The notes under the pieces were generated by a model, which had not been told where the DNA came from, ran no database searches, and saw only the letters and a list, made by a program, of their open reading frames with translations. Of a stretch of DNA of 22,577 nt, positions 1-6,690 are shown piece by piece. Position 1 is the first letter of the stretch; each line of letters starts with the position of its first letter. The stretch comes from CAZYWA01 sp964650975 [NCBI: uncultured bacterium] (GTDB lineage: Bacteria; JADJOY01), in the NCBI GenBank assembly GCA_964650975.1, contig CAZYWA010000061.1, forward strand, positions 1 to 22,577, read 5' to 3'. The translations under genes and the position numbers were made by a program.

Positions 1-2
1 TC

Positions 3-3000
3 CGCGATCTGCTCGGCGAGCCCGCCAAGCGCCGGGTGTTTCTCGCACCGTCCGTCGAGGCTCCGGCGGAGACCCGCAGTGCCGCGATCCAGGCGCTCGC
101 CGCGGCCGGTTTTCCGTCGGTGGTGGTGGCCCCCGACGCCGCGATCCGCGACCGGCTCGTCGCCTCGCTCGACGAGGCCTCGGTGGGTGAAGCGGCCGCC
201 AGCGCCCGCAAGAAAGACCCGGCCAGCGACATCGAGGTGGAGGGCGCGGTCGGATTCAACGCCGACCAGGCCGCGGCCTTCGCCGAGGAGCGCTATGGCG
301 AGGTCGTGGGGCAAGCCGCGAAGGCGTTTCAGGACCAGCGCTGGAAGGAAGCCGCCGATTCCTTCGCGGAAGCGCTGAGCCTGGAGGAAGTCCTCGACCG
401 CCCCGCAGACCGCGAGAAGCTGCTCTTCCGGCTGACGGACGCGTGCGCGCGATCGGACCAGTGGACGCGCGCCGTGCGCTTCCAGGAGCAAGCCGTGGCG
501 TTGGCGCGAAAGCACGGCGAGCCGCCGGCGCTCGCGACCGCGCTCTTCGACCTCGGTGTGTTCCGCTCGCGCGCCGAAGATTGGGACGGATCGATCCAGG
601 CACTCGGCGAGTCGGCGGAGATCTGGGGCAAGCTCGGGCGCGTCGCCGAGAAGAGCGACGCGCTCGCCAAGCTCGGCAACGCGGAGGAGAGCGCCGGCCG
701 CTACGAGCGCGCGCTCGCGAGCTTCGATACCGCGCTCGGTCTCGAGGAGTCGAGCGGTTCGACCGAGGGTCAGGGCCGCCAGATCCGGCGCATCGGACGC
801 ATCCAGCTGGTGCGTCTCAATCAGTACTCCGAGGCGGAGGCGAGCTTCCGCAAGGCGCAAGCGCTCCTCGACAAGGCCGGCGACATCCCGGGCTGGATCG
901 AGGCCACGCTCGAGATCGGCCTCGCGCGCGAGGCGGTGGGCGATCTCGCCGGAGCGATCGCGCAGTACAAGGAAGGCCTCGATGCCGCCAAGGACTCGAA
1001 CGACAAGACGCTCGTCGCGAAGGCGCTGGTGTATCGCGCGGAGGCGGAGTGGCTGGGCGCCAACTACGGCGACGCCTTCGCCGACATCCGCGCCTCGCTC
1101 GCCGCCGCAGAGGACGCGCACGCGGACCGCCAGGTGTTCATGGCGCAGAATCTCAACTCGCTGGTGCGCTGGAGCCTGAACGACTTCGACGCGGCGCTCG
1201 ACGAGGCCGGCCGCGCGCTGACGCTCGCCTCGAAGCTGGGCGAGAAGGCCGACGTGTCGGCCGTCCACAACAACCTGGGCATCATCCACCGCGACGCCGG
1301 CCGCCCCGCGCAGGCGATCGAGGAGCTGAACCAGGCGCTGGTGGTCGATCGCCAGATCGGCTCGCGCTGGGGCGAAGGCTACGACCTGCGCAATCTCGGC
1401 ATGACCTACCTGCAGATGAATCGCCTCGACGCGGCCGAGGAGAACCTGAGCCAGGCCGTCCAGGTGAGCCGCTCGATCGGCGACCGCGTGAACGAGGCCA
1501 AGGCGCTGGTGAGCCTGGGCGACACGCAACTGGCGCTGCGCCGTGCGCCAGATGCCGAGAACACCTTCGTCGACACGGTGGCGCTCGCTCACGAGATCGG
1601 CGTCCGCGAGGTCGAGTGGCGGTCGCTCTGGGGCCGCGGCCGCGCCGAACGCGACCAGGGGAACCTCGACGCGGCCAAGACGAGCTTCGAGAGCGCCGTC
1701 GACCTGGTGGAGCAGCTGCGCGCCTCGCTCAAGATCGAGGAGATGCGGAACGGCTTCATCACCAACAAGGTCGATCTTTACGAGGACCTGATCCGCCTGC
1801 TTCTCGACCGTGGCGACGTGGCGACCGCCTTCGACGCCGCGGAGCGCTCGCGAGCGCGCGGCTTCATCGACCTGCTCGGCAACCAGAAGCTGGCTCCGGC
1901 CAAGGGTGCGAGCCGCGAGCTGCTCGACAAGTCCCGCGCGCTCGACGTGCGCGCCGACGGATTCCGCAGTCAGCCCAAGAGCGCCGAGCGCGATCAGGCG
2001 CTCGCGGCCATCGAGAGCGAGCGCAAGGACCTGCTCACCCAGATCCAGCTCCAGGACCCGGAGCTCTCGAGCTTCGTCTCCGTGTCGCCGCTCGGCGTCG
2101 AGGGCGTCCAGAAGCTGCTCGCTCCCGACACCGTGCTGCTCGCCTACTTCGTCGCGAAGAGCGAGGTGATCGTGTGGGTGGTGCGCCACGACGCCCTCGA
2201 CGTGGCGCGGACACCGGTCGGCCGCGCCGACCTCGAGAAGAGCGTGCTCGGCTTCCGCGAGCGCATCCAGAAGGTCGAGCCGGTCGAGAGCGATTCGCGA
2301 AGCCTCTACGACACGCTCATCCGACCGGTGGCGGCGCGGCTACCGAAGAACGCCACCCTCGCGATCGTGCCCCACGGCATCCTCCACTATCTCTCGTTCG
2401 CGGCGCTGAGCGACGGCAAGCAGTACCTGCTCGAGCAGCACCCGCTCTTCTACAGCGCCAGCGCCAGCGTGCTCGGCTACACGCTCAAGCCGGGCGCGGC
2501 GGCGCAGAAGTCGTCGCTCAAGGTGCTCGCGATCGGAAACCCGGATCTCGGCACCCGCGATTTCGACCTGCCGTTCGCCGAAAAAGAGGTGAAGAGCCTC
2601 CAGTGGACGTACCCGCAGATCGACATCTTGACCGGCGCCAAGGCCACCAAGGAATGGCTGCTCGCGCACATCGGCGAGTACGACGTGATCCACCTCGCCT
2701 CGCACGGCGAGTTCGATCCGGTGAACCCGCTCGCTTCCGCGCTCAAGCTCGCCACATCCTCCGGTCACGAAGGCGGCGGCGATCTCTTCGCCAGCGAGGT
2801 CTTCGGCCTCGACCTCAAAGCCACCATGGTCACGCTCTCCGCGTGCCAGACCGGCCTCGGCAAGGTCGAAGCCGGCGACGAGGTGATCGGCCTCAACCGC
2901 GCGTTCCTCTACGCCGGCACCCGCAGCCTGCTCTCGAGCCTGTGGCGCGTGTCCGACGTCTCGACCGCGATCCTCGTCAAGCACTTCTACCGGAACTTCG

Positions 3001-3110
3001 TCCACGAGCCGCGCGCCGAGAGCCTCCGCCAAGCGCAGCTCCACGTGATGGCGTACTACCCACACCCCACCTACTGGGCGGGCTTCGTGCTGAGCGGCGA
3101 CTACCGGTAG
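3..3110 (+). CDS. TPR-repeat CHAT-domain (caspase-like) protein, 5'-truncated by window edge
   Basis: The reading frame is open to the left edge (frame from base 3), so the true start lies outside; the first in-window start is GTG at 36, used here for numbering (1024 residues). Residues about 85-570 are a long array of TPR-like helical pairs with repeated A/G/Y/A spacing (for example around 285-320 and 405-480). A helical linker follows, then a C-terminal CHAT domain from about 690. CHAT domains are caspase-related cysteine protease folds. The expected dyad is visible: His890 in HLASHGEF and Cys937 in SACQTG, followed by GLNRAFLYAG and SSLWRVSD, which are typical of active CHAT proteins. TPR-CHAT proteins are often self-contained protein-binding/protease modules in signalling or defence, but no partner is visible here. 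Family assignment is firm; substrate and role are unknown. The residues before the TPRs are not recognised. Confidence 0.93.
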   Translation, partial: RDLLGEPAKRRVFLAPSVEAPAETRSAAIQALAAAGFPSVVVAPDAAIRDRLVASLDEASVGEAAASARKKDPASDIEVEGAVGFNADQAAAFAEERYGEVVGQAAKAFQDQRWKEAADSFAEALSLEEVLDRPADREKLLFRLTDACARSDQWTRAVRFQEQAVALARKHGEPPALATALFDLGVFRSRAEDWDGSIQALGESAEIWGKLGRVAEKSDALAKLGNAEESAGRYERALASFDTALGLEESSGSTEGQGRQIRRIGRIQLVRLNQYSEAEASFRKAQALLDKAGDIPGWIEATLEIGLAREAVGDLAGAIAQYKEGLDAAKDSNDKTLVAKALVYRAEAEWLGANYGDAFADIRASLAAAEDAHADRQVFMAQNLNSLVRWSLNDFDAALDEAGRALTLASKLGEKADVSAVHNNLGIIHRDAGRPAQAIEELNQALVVDRQIGSRWGEGYDLRNLGMTYLQMNRLDAAEENLSQAVQVSRSIGDRVNEAKALVSLGDTQLALRRAPDAENTFVDTVALAHEIGVREVEWRSLWGRGRAERDQGNLDAAKTSFESAVDLVEQLRASLKIEEMRNGFITNKVDLYEDLIRLLLDRGDVATAFDAAERSRARGFIDLLGNQKLAPAKGASRELLDKSRALDVRADGFRSQPKSAERDQALAAIESERKDLLTQIQLQDPELSSFVSVSPLGVEGVQKLLAPDTVLLAYFVAKSEVIVWVVRHDALDVARTPVGRADLEKSVLGFRERIQKVEPVESDSRSLYDTLIRPVAARLPKNATLAIVPHGILHYLSFAALSDGKQYLLEQHPLFYSASASVLGYTLKPGAAAQKSSLKVLAIGNPDLGTRDFDLPFAEKEVKSLQWTYPQIDILTGAKATKEWLLAHIGEYDVIHLASHGEFDPVNPLASALKLATSSGHEGGGDLFASEVFGLDLKATMVTLSACQTGLGKVEAGDEVIGLNRAFLYAGTRSLLSSLWRVSDVSTAILVKHFYRNFVHEPRAESLRQAQLHVMAYYPHPTYWAGFVLSGDYR

Positions 3111-3183
3111 CTTCTCGGAGGACTGTTCCAGCCCCCGCCCGAACGCGTCTGTCGGGTCTTGCGACGACCCCACACTTCAACGG

Positions 3184-3207
3184 GCGCGATTTTTTCGGGG
3201 CCCCACC
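3184..3207 (+). repeat. 24-bp intergenic repeat, copy 1 (inverted relative to 14733-14756)
   Basis: Exactly the reverse complement of 14733-14756. It begins GCGCGA, contains a run of six T, then CGGGGCCCCACC. The match stops abruptly on both sides. This copy carries only one arm of the long hairpin found at the second site. Confidence 0.85.
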
Positions 3208-3237
3208 CCCGAGTCGGCCACTTTTGGGGGCCTTTTC
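3199..3237 (+). terminator. Possible rho-independent terminator after the TPR-CHAT gene
   Basis: GGCCCC at 3199-3204 can pair with GGGGCC at 3227-3232, followed by TTTTCT. The loop is long (22 nt) and the stem only 6 bp, so this is a weak call. It lies 90 bp past the stop codon, in the right orientation. Confidence 0.3.
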
Positions 3238-3274
3238 TGTGCCTAGCGGCTCGAATGCTTCCCCGGCCGAGCGC

Positions 3275-3366
3275 TTTGGTAACGGAGAATCTTCCCATTT
3301 GGTAATATTAAATTGACCATTTTAGTAATCATTTATTTACCAATCTGGTAAGTTCTCATCTACCAC
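3275..3366. repeat. Four 23-bp AT-rich tandem units with TGGTAA half-sites
   Basis: Units start at 3275, 3298, 3321 and 3344. The core hexamers TGGTAA, TGGTAA, TAGTAA and TGGTAA begin at 3277, 3300, 3323 and 3346, exactly 23 bp apart. Each unit ends in a partial inverted half-site (CCCA, GACCA, TTACCA, TACCA), so adjacent half-sites face each other. The best junction is TTACCA-ATC-TGGTAA at 3337-3351. The arrangement suggests an array of protein-binding sites (operator or iteron-like) or the relic of one, because no gene start lies nearby in either direction. It is not CRISPR-like: the units are contiguous and have no unique spacers. Confidence 0.75.
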
Positions 3367-3509
3367 TCCTCGAGACCCCGATCTGCCCGCGGGACGCCTC
3401 GGGGGTCACCTCGGAGCGGCCGTGTGCGCGCGGATGGGCGCGCCTGGATGACGACGCTCGTTTTCGCGTGTGAGGGCGAGGATCTGCCCCGAGTGCAGCG
3501 AGGCCCCAG

Positions 3510-4286
3510 CTACCCACGCCGGCGCGCGGCCAGCACCAGCTCCGGGCCCTCGCCGTACGGCTCACCGGCGTAGCCGCCCCAGCGGGCGGTGACGGAGAAG
3601 CCGTGCGCTTCGACGACCGCGCCGAGCTGGTCGGGCCAGTAGCAGCGCATCGAGATCGGCAACACGACCTCCTCGACCAGCGAATCGCCCTCGTACACGC
3701 GGTAGATGAGCTCGGGGTGAAGCACGAGCGGCTCGGGCTCGGGGCGGACGCGGCGGTGGAGATGGCGAACCCGGCGTGTGCCCACGTTCACCTCCCAGCC
3801 CGGGCGCTCGTCCGGCGAAGCCCAGTTCGCGCGCGTGGTCGCGGGATCGGCGGCCGGACGGAACGCGGAGACCACGAGCGCGCCGCCGGGCTCGAGATGA
3901 CGGTGCGCGCAGCGGAAGAAGCCCGCCACCTCGGCATCGGCGGCGAGGTTCTGGAACACGCGATACGGCGCCACCACGAGATCGAAGCGGCGGCCCAGCT
4001 CGAAATCGGTGATGTCGCCCAGCGTGAGGCCCACCCTCGGCGCCGGGATCGCCGCCGCGGCGAGCTTGCCGCGGCAGATCGCGAGCATCGCCGCGGACAG
4101 CTCGACGCCGTGCGCGTACGAGCACTGCCCCGCGAGCGCCACGAGGACACGGCCGGTTCCGCAGCCCAGCTCGAGCAACGTCGTGGGCCGAGCGTCCACG
4201 AGCCTGCGATAGAAGGGCAGATCGTCCGGGATCTCCGGATTGAGGTCGAAGAACCGCGCGGCGCGGTCGCGTGGATCGGCTGGCAT
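3510..4286 (-). CDS. Class I SAM-dependent methyltransferase
   Basis: 258 residues. Motif I of the Rossmann-fold methyltransferases is clear at 38-46 (LELGCGTGR). The acidic residue ending strand 2 is Glu62 (GVELS), the GDITDF motif lies at 90-95, and HLEPGGALVVS at 130-140 is the usual post-core strand. The C-terminal half (about 150-258) would carry substrate specificity and is rich in Arg and His. The sequence resembles small-molecule methyltransferases of the Methyltransf_25/11 type; the substrate cannot be told. No signal peptide, so cytoplasmic. It is transcribed alone, convergent with the TPR-CHAT gene and divergent from the SH3/M48 operon. The ATG at 4286 is the natural start but has no strong Shine-Dalgarno. 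Confidence 0.92.
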   Translation of the reverse strand: MPADPRDRAARFFDLNPEIPDDLPFYRRLVDARPTTLLELGCGTGRVLVALAGQCSYAHGVELSAAMLAICRGKLAAAAIPAPRVGLTLGDITDFELGRRFDLVVAPYRVFQNLAADAEVAGFFRCAHRHLEPGGALVVSAFRPAADPATTRANWASPDERPGWEVNVGTRRVRHLHRRVRPEPEPLVLHPELIYRVYEGDSLVEEVVLPISMRCYWPDQLGAVVEAHGFSVTARWGGYAGEPYGEGPELVLAARRRG

Positions 4287-4465
4287 GATCGAGGCCCGAG
4301 CCTAGCGCGCGGTGGAAGCGCGGTGCACCGGCCCGACGACCGCTCGCGCGGTTACGCTGCGGGGTGGTCGTTGACCGCTCTCGACACGCGGAGGAAAATG
4401 CCGTGACTCGAGGCCCAGCGAGATCTCCCACGCTCCACCCATCGCCCGAGAGGATGCAATCCGTC

Positions 4466-4993
4466 ATGACCGAACCACTCGATCGAGGGGCCCGGAGGCT
4501 CGGTGCCCGAGCGGCACTCGGATTCGCCGCCGCGCTGCTGGTTTTCGCGACCGCCGCGCACGCGGAGACTCTCTACGTTCGCTCCGAGGACGCGAGCCTC
4601 AAGGCTTCGGCCGACGCCGACGCCGCCGAGGTCGCGACCCTCGCCCGCGGCACCGAGCTCACCGTGGTGAGCCGCGACGGCTCGTGGGTCCAGGTGCAAG
4701 CCGGCGGCAAGAGCGGCTGGATCCACAAGCTCAAGGTGTCGTCCGACAAGCCCGACAGCGGCTCGAGCGTCCTCGACGGGCTCGGCGGCGGGAACCGCGG
4801 CAACTACGCGCAGGAGGCGGAGTCGGGACGCGCGGCGCGCGGGCTCAGCCCGATGGCCGAGAAATACGCCCAGAACAAGGCACTCTCGCCGGAGTCGATC
4901 GCGTCGGTGAAGCGCATGGAGCAGGTCGTGGTGACCAAGAAGGAAGTTCAGGGCTTCCTCAAAGAGGGACAGCTCGGGGAGTACGCGCGATGA
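4466..4993 (+). CDS. Exported bacterial SH3-domain protein
   Basis: 175 residues from ATG 4466. The N-terminus is a standard signal peptide: Arg-rich n-region, hydrophobic stretch, and AHA-E cleavage at about residue 33. An SH3b domain follows (about 35-92; LYVRSED, LARGTELTVVSRDGSWVQV, GWIHKLKV), a fold that usually binds peptidoglycan or peptides in the periplasm. The tail is charged and unrecognised. Start alternatives: GTG 4403 has a better Shine-Dalgarno (GGAGG at 4390-4394, 8 nt away) but gives a 35-residue n-region; ATG 4454 sits directly on the GAGAGG. The stop overlaps the start of the M48 peptidase gene (ATGA), so the two are translationally coupled and probably act together in the envelope. 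Confidence 0.85.
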   Translation: MTEPLDRGARRLGARAALGFAAALLVFATAAHAETLYVRSEDASLKASADADAAEVATLARGTELTVVSRDGSWVQVQAGGKSGWIHKLKVSSDKPDSGSSVLDGLGGGNRGNYAQEAESGRAARGLSPMAEKYAQNKALSPESIASVKRMEQVVVTKKEVQGFLKEGQLGEYAR

Positions 4994-5916
4994 GCCGGCC
5001 GATCTCGAATCGAAAGCTGGCACTCGCGCTGGCGGTCTCGGGTCTTGCGTCCGTCGCCGCCCTGCTCGCCGCCGCCGGTTGCTCCGGCCTCGGCAAGGCC
5101 GCGCAGAACATCACCTACGCGGCCACCGGCAACCAGAAGCTCGCCGGGATCGCCGGCGGAGTGGGCACGGCGGCCGAGGGCGTGGCGCCGATCGCGTACG
5201 ACGAGGAAGTGGCGATCGGCGGCGCCATCGCGGTGCAGATCGTGAACCGCTTCGGCGGGGAGTACCACGGCGCCGGCAACCAGGGCGCCACCCTCAACAA
5301 GTACGTGAACACGCTGGGAACCGCGATCGCCCTCAACTCCGATCGCCCCGACATCCCGTATCACTTCCTGGTGCTCAACGACGAGCCGCCCAACGCGCTC
5401 GCCGCTCCCGGCGGCTACGTGTTCATCACCAAGGGGACCATCAAGGGCTGCAAGTCCGAGGCGGAGCTGGCGGGCGTGATCGGCCACGAGATCGCGCACA
5501 TCACGCAGAAGCACACGCTTTCGGTGCTGCAACGCGGCAAGATGCTGCAAGGCGCCGCACAGGCGGGAGCCGCGGCCCTGCAGGCCAACCCCGAGATGTT
5601 CTCGGGACTGATCGACGAAGCGACCAAGGTGATCTTCGAGACCGGGCTCGATCAATCGAAGGAGTTCGAGGCCGACAAGCTCGGCACCGAGTTCGCGTCG
5701 CGGGTCGGCTACAACCCGCGCGGGCTGCAGGACTTCCTGCGCACCCTCGGCGGGCTGGTCGGGTACAAGAGCTCGGTGCTCTTCAAGACCCATCCCGATC
5801 CCGCCGCGCGGATCGGCGAGATCGAGAAGGTCATGCCCGGCTACCGCGACCGCTTCGGCTTCCCCGACGTGAAGGCCCGGCTCGACAAGGTGAAGGCGCT
5901 CGCGGGACTTGCCTGA
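4990..5916 (+). CDS. M48 family zinc metallopeptidase, lipoprotein
   Basis: 308 residues, starting at the ATG that overlaps the upstream stop (ATGA). A hydrophobic segment ends in a lipobox (AAAGC, Cys31), so the mature protein should be lipid-anchored. The zinc site is complete: HEIAH at 166-170, and the third ligand Glu227 in EFEADKLG. The segment around 140-160 (APGGYVFITKGTI) and the C-terminal DPAARIGEIEKVMPGY are typical of BepA/YfgC- and LoiP-like periplasmic M48 proteases, which cope with misassembled outer-membrane proteins. The coupled SH3 partner supports an envelope quality-control or cell-wall role; that role is inference. Family assignment is very firm. No TPR domain is present, unlike BepA. 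Confidence 0.95.
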   Translation: MSRPISNRKLALALAVSGLASVAALLAAAGCSGLGKAAQNITYAATGNQKLAGIAGGVGTAAEGVAPIAYDEEVAIGGAIAVQIVNRFGGEYHGAGNQGATLNKYVNTLGTAIALNSDRPDIPYHFLVLNDEPPNALAAPGGYVFITKGTIKGCKSEAELAGVIGHEIAHITQKHTLSVLQRGKMLQGAAQAGAAALQANPEMFSGLIDEATKVIFETGLDQSKEFEADKLGTEFASRVGYNPRGLQDFLRTLGGLVGYKSSVLFKTHPDPAARIGEIEKVMPGYRDRFGFPDVKARLDKVKALAGLA

Positions 5917-5921
5917 CGGTT

Positions 5922-5937
5922 CGCGGCCGCGGCCGCG
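5922..5937. repeat. 16-bp perfect GC palindrome between convergent genes
   Basis: CGCGGCCGCGGCCGCG equals its own reverse complement and occupies most of the 25-bp gap between the ends of the M48 gene and the PIN toxin gene. It could fold as a tight hairpin on either transcript, but there is no T-tract. Confidence 0.5.
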
Positions 5938-5941
5938 GGCC

Positions 5942-6331
5942 TCACCAGACGGTGCGCACCCGCGCGACGGCGCGCAGCCGCGCGTCCTTCGTGACCAGCA
6001 CCGTGTCGTTCACGATCGCGGTGGCGGCGATCATGCGATCCGCCGGATCTCCGTGAAAGCCCGCCTCGCCGAGCTCGCCCGCCAGCACCGCAACCTCGGG
6101 CGTCAGTGCCGCCACCACGCTCCGCGGATGAGCGAGTGCCTGGCGCATCCAGGTGTGCAGCGGCCGGTCGAGCTCGAGCTTGCCGCGAGTGACCTTGGTC
6201 GCCAGCTCCCAGCAGCTGATCGGCGAGATCCCGACCCGGTCGCTGCGATCGATCGCCTGGTGCGCGGCGCGCGACAGCCGCTCGGGCTCGCTCAGCCACC
6301 AGAGCCAGGCGTGGGTATCGAGGACGATCAC
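5942..6331 (-). CDS. vapC: PIN-domain ribonuclease toxin (VapC-like)
   Basis: 129 residues from GTG 6331. This start overlaps the antitoxin stop (GTGA) and has GGGAGG 9 nt upstream; ATG 6349 would add six residues but lacks a ribosome site. The PIN acidic residues are all present: Asp5 (VLDTHAWLWW), Glu42 (SCWELATK), Asp98 in DPADRM and Asp116 in TKDARL. The DTHAWLWW start and DPADRMIAATA motif place it in the COG3744-type PIN group normally paired with PhD antitoxins. PIN toxins cleave RNA, often tRNA. The intact active site and coupled antitoxin suggest a functional type II module. Confidence 0.92.
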   Translation of the reverse strand: MIVLDTHAWLWWLSEPERLSRAAHQAIDRSDRVGISPISCWELATKVTRGKLELDRPLHTWMRQALAHPRSVVAALTPEVAVLAGELGEAGFHGDPADRMIAATAIVNDTVLVTKDARLRAVARVRTVW

Positions 6332-6567
6332 GGCTGGTCGGCCTCCCATTCGTCGTCGACCGGCGCCAGCAGCTCCTTCTCGGAGCGGTAGCGCACGCTG
6401 CCCAGCAAGCTCGGCGGCGGTTCGTCATCCACCGGAACGACCTTGGCCACGGGGCGCCCGCGCTTGGTGACGACGATGGGTGCGTGCGATTCGGCCACTT
6501 CGTCCAAGAGCGACAGGCATTGCGCCTTGAATCGGCTCACGGGGATCTCCTTCACCAGTCGTGCCAT
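6328..6567 (-). CDS. PhD/YefM-family antitoxin
   Basis: 79 residues. The ATG at 6567 has GGAGGG five nt upstream on the minus strand, so it is preferred over upstream in-frame starts that run into the operator. The N-terminal half (KEIPVSRFKAQCLSLLDEV, then IVVTKRGRPVAKVVPV) is the classic PhD/YefM DNA-binding fold. The acidic C-terminus (APVDDEWEADQP) would wrap and inhibit the PIN toxin encoded directly downstream. Such antitoxins repress their own operon; two copies of a palindromic site lie 35-60 bp upstream, which fits. Confidence 0.92.
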   Translation of the reverse strand: MARLVKEIPVSRFKAQCLSLLDEVAESHAPIVVTKRGRPVAKVVPVDDEPPPSLLGSVRYRSEKELLAPVDDEWEADQP

Positions 6568-6601
6568 CCGAACCCTCCGTTGAGCGTGGTGGCCGTGATC
6601 T

Positions 6602-6626
6602 ACCATGGTCATATAACCATGGTCAT
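6602..6626 (-). promoter_or_regulatory. Duplicated palindromic operator upstream of the toxin-antitoxin operon
   Basis: ACCATGGTCAT occurs at 6602-6612 and again at 6616-6626, a 14-bp repeat distance. Each copy has the perfect 8-bp palindrome ACCATGGT. The sites lie 35-60 bp before the antitoxin start, within an AT-rich patch extending to about 6655. This is a good candidate for the antitoxin/toxin autoregulatory site; promoter hexamers could not be fixed with confidence. Confidence 0.6.
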
Positions 6627-6690
6627 CGTATCACACTAGAATTAATAATTGAATTACGAGAACTTCCGTCAGGCCCGCGGCCTTCCACTG

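Larger units (their letters stand above)
3111..3509. other. 399-bp convergent intergenic region, no gene seen
   Basis: Lies between the ends of the TPR-CHAT gene (+) and the methyltransferase gene (-), so it should not hold the promoter of either. Contents: one arm of a 24-bp repeat (3184-3207), a weak terminator-like structure (3199-3237), the 23-bp tandem repeats (3275-3366), and an imperfect hairpin GACCCCGA/TCGGGGGTC (374 to 407 past base 3000) without a T-tract. Base composition drops sharply from very GC-rich to AT-rich between about 3285 and 3355 and then returns. I found no convincing coding frame. Confidence 0.6.

Noticed and set aside
443-3316. 957-codon open frame on + overlapping the TPR-CHAT gene
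   Set aside because: Arg/Gly/Ala-rich translation with no domain; typical GC-rich shadow of the TPR-CHAT frame, whose CHAT motifs are unmistakable.
3275-3366. CRISPR array
   Set aside because: Units are contiguous at 23 bp with only a short conserved core and no unique spacers; no cas genes.
4398-4406. Micro-ORF ATG-CCG-TGA behind a strong GGAGG
   Set aside because: Could be a leader peptide, but the same Shine-Dalgarno also serves GTG 4403, in frame with the SH3 gene; kept only as a start alternative.
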